64,000 nucleotides of DNA from Diplonema papillatum. Lineage: Eukaryota; Euglenozoa; Diplonemea; Diplonemida; Diplonemidae. This document shows positions 58,229 through 64,000 of this stretch, piece after piece. The translations under genes were made by a program, and so were the position numbers. The stretch lies in contig JAPJBO010000033.1 in NCBI GenBank assembly GCA_030068145.1, forward strand, positions 62,001 through 126,000. Reading direction: 5' to 3'. Numbering within the stretch: the first letter of the stretch is position 1; each line of letters begins with the position of its first letter. The notes below the pieces were generated by a model. The model worked only from the letters and a program-made list of their open reading frames with translations, did not search any database and had not been told where the DNA came from.

Positions 58229-59170
58229 GGAAGAGACGGGTTTCCAACACCCCACAATCGTATCTGCGCACTTTCAAGGTCTTGTTAACTACTACCCTCC
58301 AGTATTTTCGTACTTTCGAAAGAAAGAAAGTAAGAAATGTGGCACGTTCCGTGAGCGCCCGGAGTGCCGGTGGCCGCTTTGCTGGTCAGCATCCTGACGA
58401 CCGCCGGGACGATCATTGTGTGGAGGAACGTGCACTGGTACGGCGAAGCCGTCAGCGCCCTGCAGGCGGACCTGGCGCTCCTTTTCTCGACGGTGCTTCC
58501 GTTCGCGACCACGTGGCTCGGCGTCTTCCACTCCGCCGCCTTTCGCCAAGTGGTGGAAGCTCCGCGAGACGCTCGTGCGGGCATCATCAAAATCAAGAGG
58601 TCCAGTCAACCTGTGTCCCAGCAGTACCCGCGCACTTTCAAAGTCTAGTCAGCTATTTCCTGCAGTATCTGCGCACTTTCGATGTCTAGAACGCGGTATC
58701 TCTGTATATCCAACGTCTATTCAAGTATTACCCTCCAGTATTTGCGTACTTCCAAAAGAAGAGGAAATAACCGAAAATGTGGCACGTCCCGTGGGCGCCC
58801 GGAGTGCCGATGGCCGCTTTGCTGGTCAGCATCCTGACGACCGCCGGGACGATCATTGTGTGGAGGAACGTGCATTCTCGACGGTACTTCCGTTCGCGAC
58901 CACGTGGCTCGGCGTCTTCCACTCCGCCGCCTTTCGCCAAGTGGTGGAAGTTCCGCGAGACGCTCGTGCGGGCATCATCAAAATCAAGAGGTCCAGTCAA
59001 CCTATTTCCCAGCAGTACCCGCGCACTTTCAACGTCTAGTCAACTATTACCCTGCAGTATCTGCGCACTTTCAATGTCTAGTCAACGCGGTATCTCTGTA
59101 TATCCAACGTCTATTCAAGTATTATCCTCCAGTATTTGCGTACTTCCAAAAGAAGAGGAAATAACCGAAA

Positions 59171-59485
59171 ATGTGGCACGTCCCGTGGGCGCCCGGAGTG
59201 CAGATGGCCGCTTTGCTGGTCAGCATCCTGACGACCGCCGGGACGATCATTGTGTGGAGGAGGAACGTGCACTGGTACGGCGGAGCCGTCAGCGCCCTGC
59301 AGGCGGACCTGGCGCTCCTTTTCTCGACGGTGCTCCCGTTCGCGACCACGTGGCTCGGCGTCTTCCACTCCGCCGCCTTTCGCCAAGTGGTGGAAGCTCC
59401 GCGAGACGCTCGTGCGGGCATCATCAAAATCAAGAGGTCCAGTCAACCTGTGTCCCAGCAGTACCCGCGCACTTTCAAAGTCTAG
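59171..59485 (+). pseudogene. Truncated bestrophin-like copy 3, open 104-codon frame
   Basis: Starts MWHVPWAPGVQMAALL, keeps both N-terminal membrane segments, then diverges after FHSAAF through a frameshift into a basic tail. Whether it is expressed is unknown. Confidence 0.5.
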
Positions 59486-59616
59486 TCAACTATTTCCCTG
59501 CAGTATCTGCGCACTTTCAATGTCTAGTCAACGCGGTATCTCTGTATATCCAACGTCTATTCAAGTATTACCCTCCAGTCTTTGCGTACTTCCAAAAGAA
59601 GAGGAAATAACCGAAA

Positions 59617-59931
59617 ATGTGGCACGTCCCGTGGGCGCCCGGAGTGCCGGTGGCCGCTTTGCTGGTCAGCATCCTGACGACCGCCGGGACGATCATTGTG
59701 TGGAGGAGGAACGTGCACTGGTACGGCGGAGCCGTCAGCGCCCTGCAGGCGGACCTGGCGCTCCTTTTCTCGACGGTGCTCCCGTTCGCGACCACGTGGC
59801 TCGGCGTCTTCCACTCCGCCGCCTTTCGCCAAGTGGTGGAAGCTCCGCGAGACGCTCGTGCGGGCATCATCAAAATCAAGAGGTCCAGTCAACCTGTGTC
59901 CCAGCAGTACCCGCGCACTTTCAAAGTCTAG
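59617..59931 (+). pseudogene. Truncated bestrophin-like copy 4, open 104-codon frame
   Basis: As copy 3, with VPV like the full gene at codons 10-12. Confidence 0.5.
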
Positions 59932-60062
59932 TCAACTATTTCCCTGCAGTATCTGCGCACTTTCAATGTCTAGTCAACGCGGTATCTCTGTATATCCAAC
60001 GTCTATTCAAGTATTACCCTCCAGTATTTGCGTACTTCCAAAAGAAGAGGAAATAACCGAAA

Positions 60063-60377
60063 ATGTGGCACGTCCCGTGGGCGCCCGGAGTGCAGATGGC
60101 CGCTTTGCTGGTCAGCATCCTGACGACCGCCGGGACGATCATTGTGTGGAGGAGGAACGTGCACTGGTACGGCGGAGCCGTCAGCGCCCTGCAGGCGGAC
60201 CTGGCGCTCCTTTTCTCGACGGTGCTCCCGTTCGCGACCACGTGGCTCGGCGTCTTCCACTCCGCCGCCTTTCGCCAAGTGGTGGAAGTTCCGCGAGACG
60301 CTCGTGCGGGCATCATCAAAATCAAGAGGTCCAGTCAACCTGTGTCCCAGCAGTACCCGCGCACTTTCAACGTCTAG
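60063..60377 (+). pseudogene. Truncated bestrophin-like copy 5, open 104-codon frame
   Basis: As copy 3 but with VEVPRD in place of VEAPRD and TFNV as the end. An additional 43-bp sub-repeat follows at about 60378-60460. Confidence 0.5.
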
Positions 60378-61406
60378 TCAACTATTACCCTGCAGTATCT
60401 GCGCACTTTCAAAGTCTAGTCAACCATTACCCTGCCCTATCTGCGCACTTTCAATGTCTAGTCAACGCGGTATCTCTGTATATCCAACGTCTATTCAAGT
60501 ATTATCCTCCAGTATTTGCGTACTTCCAAAAGAAGAGGAAACAACCGAAAATGTGGCACGTCCCGTGGGCGCCCGGAGTGCAGATGGCCGCTTTGCTGGT
60601 CAGCATCCTGACGACCGCCGGGACGATCATTGTGTGGAGGAGGAACGTGCACTGGTACGGCGGAGCCGTCAGCGCCCTGCAGGCGGACCTGGCGCTCCTT
60701 TTCTCGACGTGCTCCCGTTCGCGACCACGTGGCTCGGCGTCTTCCACTCCGCCGCCTTTCGCCAAGTGGTGGAAGCTCCGCGAGACGCTCGTGCGGGCAT
60801 CATCAAAATCAAGAGGTCCAGTCAACCTGTGTCCCAGCAGTACCCGCGCACTTTCAAAGTCTAGTCAACTATTTCCCTGCAGTATCTGCGCACTTTCAAT
60901 GTCTAGTCAACGCGGTATCTCTGTATATCCAACGTCTATTCAAGTATTACCCTCCAGTATTTGCGTACTTCCAAAAGAAGAGGAAATAACCGAAAATGTG
61001 GCACGTCCCGTGGGCGCCCGGAGTGCAGATGGCCGCTTTGCTGGTCAGCATCCTGACGACCGCCGGGACGATCATTGTGTGAGGAACGTGCACTGGTACG
61101 CGCTCCTGTTCTCGACGGTGCTCTCCCGTTCGCGACCACGTGGCTCGGCGTCTTCCACTCCGCCGCCTTTCGCCAAGTGGTGGAAGCTCCGCGAGACGCT
61201 CGTGCGGGCATCATCAAAATCAAGAGGTCCAGTCAACCTGTGTCCCAGCAGTACCCGCGCACTTTCAAAGTCTAGTCAACTATTTCCCTGCAGTATCTGC
61301 GCACTTTCGATGTCTAGTCAACGCGGTATCTCTGTATATCCAACGTCTATTCAAGTATTACCCTCCAGTATTTGCGTACTTCCAAAAGACGAGGAAATAT
61401 CCGAAA

Positions 61407-62387
61407 ATGTGGCACGTCCCGTGGGCGCCCGGAGTGCCGGTGGCCGCTTTGCTGGTCAGCATCCTGACGACCGCCGGGACGATCATTGTGTGGAGGAACG
61501 TGCACTGGTACGGCGGAGCCGTCAGCGCCCTGCAGGCGGACCTGGCGCTCCTTTTCTCGACGGTGCTCCCGTTCGCGACCACGTGGCTCGGCGTCTTCCA
61601 CTCCGCAGCCTTCGCCAAGTGGTGGAAGTTCCGCGAGGCGCTGCAGACCATCATCGTGTCGCAGAAGGAGTACGCGTGCAAAATCGTGACCATCTTCGAC
61701 AAGGCGCACACCAGCGGAAGCCCTTCGGGCCGAAATGAAGTCGAGGCAACCATCGCACTGTCCCTGCGCTGCGCCCTCGCGGTCGCGAAGGACTTCAAGT
61801 CGAGAGACGCGTACATGGCGTGGCTCCGGAAGGACGAGAAGGTGAAGGACCTGCTGCTGAGGAACGGGCCTTTGTCGAAGCTGCTCCAGACGCTGCCGGA
61901 GGGAAATTACGGGTTCCTCGAGGTGAGCTGCCTGCTGCAGCGGGCCGTGTACACGTACATCGACCTTCCCGAGCATGTGCACAAGATGTCGACGGCGGTC
62001 ATGTATGCGTCAGCGAACACGACGGAAACGTCGAGAGAGCGGTTCGTCACAGCTGCGGAGCAACTGACGATGCTGGTCCACCAGACCATGCCGGCGGTCT
62101 ACCAGCGGCTGACGAGCTTCGTCGTGCTGCTGGCGCTGTCGCTGCTGCCCTTCGTGCACATCAGGCACGCGACGCCGATCTTCCCGGCGGTGTTCACGTT
62201 CGTGGCGTCGTTCTGCTTCTACGCACCATACCTGTACGCCAAGACGGTGTTCTGCCACCCCTTCCGGGAGATGGCCGGGCTCGACGTGTTCTCGGTGGAC
62301 CACCACCTCCAGCAGACGACGGTCACCCTCGGCAACCTCTTCGCCCGCATCCCCTTCGAAGCGAAGGAGTTCAAAAAACTCGACTGA
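61407..62387 (+). CDS. Bestrophin/YneE-like membrane channel protein
   Basis: 326 residues in a single exon, ATG at 61407. Four hydrophobic segments lie at about 12-29, 47-66, 236-252 and 256-277, with a long helical region between. FHSAAFAKWWKFREAL matches the bestrophin-family FR.N.AY.RWWE.R motif after TM2. CHPFREMAGLDVFSVDHHLQ matches the family's ENPFG.D..DLP.D region. Bestrophins form pentameric anion channels (in algae some carry bicarbonate in plastid membranes); the ion is not deducible here. No clear signal or transit peptide precedes TM1. Upstream are seven broken copies of its own 5' end, so the effective promoter may be repeated too. The family call is moderate because identity outside the motifs is low. 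Confidence 0.65.
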   Translation: MWHVPWAPGVPVAALLVSILTTAGTIIVWRNVHWYGGAVSALQADLALLFSTVLPFATTWLGVFHSAAFAKWWKFREALQTIIVSQKEYACKIVTIFDKAHTSGSPSGRNEVEATIALSLRCALAVAKDFKSRDAYMAWLRKDEKVKDLLLRNGPLSKLLQTLPEGNYGFLEVSCLLQRAVYTYIDLPEHVHKMSTAVMYASANTTETSRERFVTAAEQLTMLVHQTMPAVYQRLTSFVVLLALSLLPFVHIRHATPIFPAVFTFVASFCFYAPYLYAKTVFCHPFREMAGLDVFSVDHHLQQTTVTLGNLFARIPFEAKEFKKLD

Positions 62388-62580
62388 ACCTGGTTTGCGA
62401 CCCGAAAAAAGAAAAGGCGTCGTTAAACGCACGTGTGTCGAAGAAATTGACCGCACCCCGCGAGAGTAGGAGAAAAAAGTAGAAAGGGAAACTGGAGTTT
62501 TCGTTGACCGCACTACCCTGAACCCGAATCCTGGACGTGGTTTCACGTGTGGTAAATGATCGTGGTCATGCTGCAAACAC
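62388..62580. other. 3' flank of the bestrophin-like gene
   Basis: Bases 62500-62530 are the complement of 14858-14885 (AATCCTGGACGTGG), a dispersed inverted repeat. Confidence 0.5.
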
Positions 62581-63085
62581 GACGGCTTTCCCTGGTTCTT
62601 CTTCTGCTGGTGGAGTCAAGTCTTTCACAAGTCTTCACGGCTTGAGAGGATACATTGACTGAGGGCTTTCTCCGGCTTCCCGGTGGAAGCCAACTCGTCT
62701 TGATCGTCAGTCGGTCTTTCTCGACTTGTGGGTTCTTCTTCTGCTGGTGGAGTCAAGTCTTTTCACGGCTTGAGCATGGGTCCGAACAATCGGGGGCTTT
62801 CCCTGGTTCTTCTTCTGCTGGTGGAGTCAAGTCTTTCGCAAGTCGTTCACGGCTTGAGAGGATACATTCGAAAACTGAGGGCTTTCTCCGGCTTCCCGGT
62901 GGAAGCCAACTTGTCTTGATCGTCAGTCGGTCTTTCTCGACTTGTGGGTGGAGTCAAGTCTTCCACGACTTGAAAATAAATCCGAACAAACGGGGGCTTT
63001 CCCTATTTTGTCTTCATTGGCAGTCGGTCTGTCGCGGCTTGAAGGTAGATTCAGAAAAATCTGGGAATTTCCCTGGTTCTTCTTC
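62581..63085. repeat. Imperfect long-period tandem repeat
   Basis: Units share TTTCCCTGGTTCTTCTTCTG, GTGGAGTCAAGTCTTTC and CGGCTTGA. A longer period is also visible, with GAGGGCTTTCTCCGGCTTCC at 62663 and 62878 followed by TCTTGATCGTCAGTCGGTCT. Later copies are shorter and diverged. Confidence 0.8.
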
Positions 63086-63191
63086 TGCCCATGGATGCTA
63101 ATCTGCTCCGTGCGTATTCAAACACCATAGCTGGCGCAAGTGGGGGCTCATTTTTGTTTTTGAATGAATGAGCACCTGCTCTGTGTGTAGG

Positions 63192-63371
63192 AAATACTCG
63201 AGGAGGCTGCCGGTTGCAAACCATCGAAGGTAGGAAAAGCGCCGCAGCCCACACGGAACACAGGTTTAGTGTCGGGCGTAAGGTTCAACAAAATGACACA
63301 CCTTGCGGTATTGCTGTCTATCTCCCTCATAGTTTGTGTCGAAATGTGCACCGTGCGGCCCCTCGAGTAAT
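63192..63371 (+). mobile_element. MITE family M1, copy 5
   Basis: AAATACTCGAGGAGGCTGCC at the left, GCGGCCCCTCGAGTAATT at the right, with shared internal blocks. Confidence 0.7.
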
Positions 63372-64000
63372 TCTATGACGGGCAGTTGACCCTCCCCTTT
63401 CTTCTGTATACTACTACTGCTGGTTACACTGTCACGGTCGAACAGCAGTGACGAGCTACGAACAGCCGCCTGACAAACCAGACTCATACCGCCGTCCTGT
63501 CTGCAGACACTCAGGTTCCGCGCTGATGATGGTCCGCTTATTGTGTCCGTGGCTTGAAGGACCGAAACACGGCGCAGACGGGACCAGTGCGGTGTTGAGC
63601 ATATATATCCATTCCAAGCACGTTCTTGCAATCCCCCCTTCTTCTGTATACTACTACTGCTGGTTACACTGTCACACCCCCACCCGGTCGAACAGCACAC
63701 ACCGAGCCGCGACTGTCTAAAAACACGTTTGCTTAAAGTTTCCCTTTTCCGAATTCTTACACGCAAGTGTACGCGTCGCAGAAAAAGAAGCAAGATGCGC
63801 CGCCCCTTCTCGTTTCCTGACTCCGAAGCGTTTTTTCGGTGCAATTGGATCGCGAACTTGAAGGAACGCGTGTGGCGCGCTTGGATAGTCCAGCCACGAG
63901 AGAGTCATTTCATGTTGCGCGCTTGGATAGTCCAGCCACGAGGTTTGAGTAGTAGTCCCTCGAAAGAAGACTTGAGGCCAGCATCAAAGCAAGCATGGTA
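63372..64000. other. Window end: local duplications, no gene
   Basis: TTCTTCTGTATACTACTACT with GCTGGTTACACTGTCAC occurs at 63400 and 63640. GCGCGCTTGGATAGTCCAGC followed by CACGAG occurs at 63875 and 63917. The first also carries a short CTACTACT, as in repeat A. Confidence 0.6.

Larger units (their letters stand above)
58280..61406 (+). repeat. Seven tandem truncated copies of the bestrophin-like gene 5' end
   Basis: ATGs stand at 58337, 58777, 59171, 59617, 60063, 60551 and 60996; spacing is mostly 445-446 bp, with deletions or extra sub-repeats making 394-488. Each unit has the 5' flank (TATTTGCGTACTTCCAAAAG), the first ~70 codons and then a shared break. All seven carry one extra T (GCCTTTCGCC against GCCTTCGCC in the full gene), which shifts the frame to a common end, YPRTF[K/N]V. 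Copy 1 has a TGA at codon 6, copy 2 an internal deletion, copy 6 a one-base loss and copy 7 a TGA after a two-base loss. Copies 3, 4 and 5 keep a 104-codon frame. Confidence 0.9.

Overview
This is a nuclear-type eukaryotic window, probably from a protist or alga. Coding exons are GC-rich and split by canonical GT...AG introns. The introns and spacers are full of microsatellites, minisatellites, miniature transposons and retrotransposon remnants. Nodulin-like MFS, UBL-UAS-UBX, cullin, TPR co-chaperone and bestrophin-like genes occur together with DNA transposons, a two-ORF LINE and a tyrosine-recombinase-type retroelement. That fits an alveolate or stramenopile-like genome (for example a chromerid or dinoflagellate relative), but the lineage is a low-confidence guess. 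I saw no bacterial operons, rRNA genes or CRISPR arrays.

Layout: 2-2197 is the C-terminal half of an MFS transporter with a very large Ser/Gly-rich loop. 2841-3810 is a TA-flanked DNA transposon and 4534-5747 a hAT element. 7.7-9.0 kb holds decayed tandem duplications. 9299-13694 is a probable two-exon gene ending in an Hsp-binding TPR domain. Its intron contains an (ACT)n array split by a split-direct-repeat retroelement that is itself split by a LINE tail. 13.7-23.4 kb is repeat-rich spacer.

23549-45075 is a five-exon gene for a UBL-UAS-coiled-coil-UBX protein, a p97/ubiquitin adaptor. Intron 1 is almost entirely a 9.5 kb satellite of about 396 units of 24 bp. Intron 2 carries an apparently intact LINE with overlapping ORFs and a 2A-like motif. 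45-50 kb is spacer with CA-repeat-linked repeats and a broken piggyBac transposase. 50742-55480 is a two-exon giant divergent cullin with a 108-codon pure CAA polyglutamine run and an SPFR-repeat insert. 57.1-58.2 kb is a (GAT)n array. 58.3-61.4 kb holds seven tandem, truncated copies of the 5' end of the bestrophin-like gene at 61407-62387. The window ends in repeats.

A recurring theme is the gene echo: partial copies of exons lie beside or far from an intact gene (TPR 5' and 3' pieces, cullin 3' end, UBX exon-4 region, bestrophin 5' end). A second theme is nesting of retroelements and microsatellites inside introns. The genes show no operon-like logic. The cullin (ubiquitin ligase scaffold), UBX protein (p97 adaptor) and TPR protein (Hsp70/Hsp90 partner) all belong to protein quality control, but this neighbourhood may be chance.
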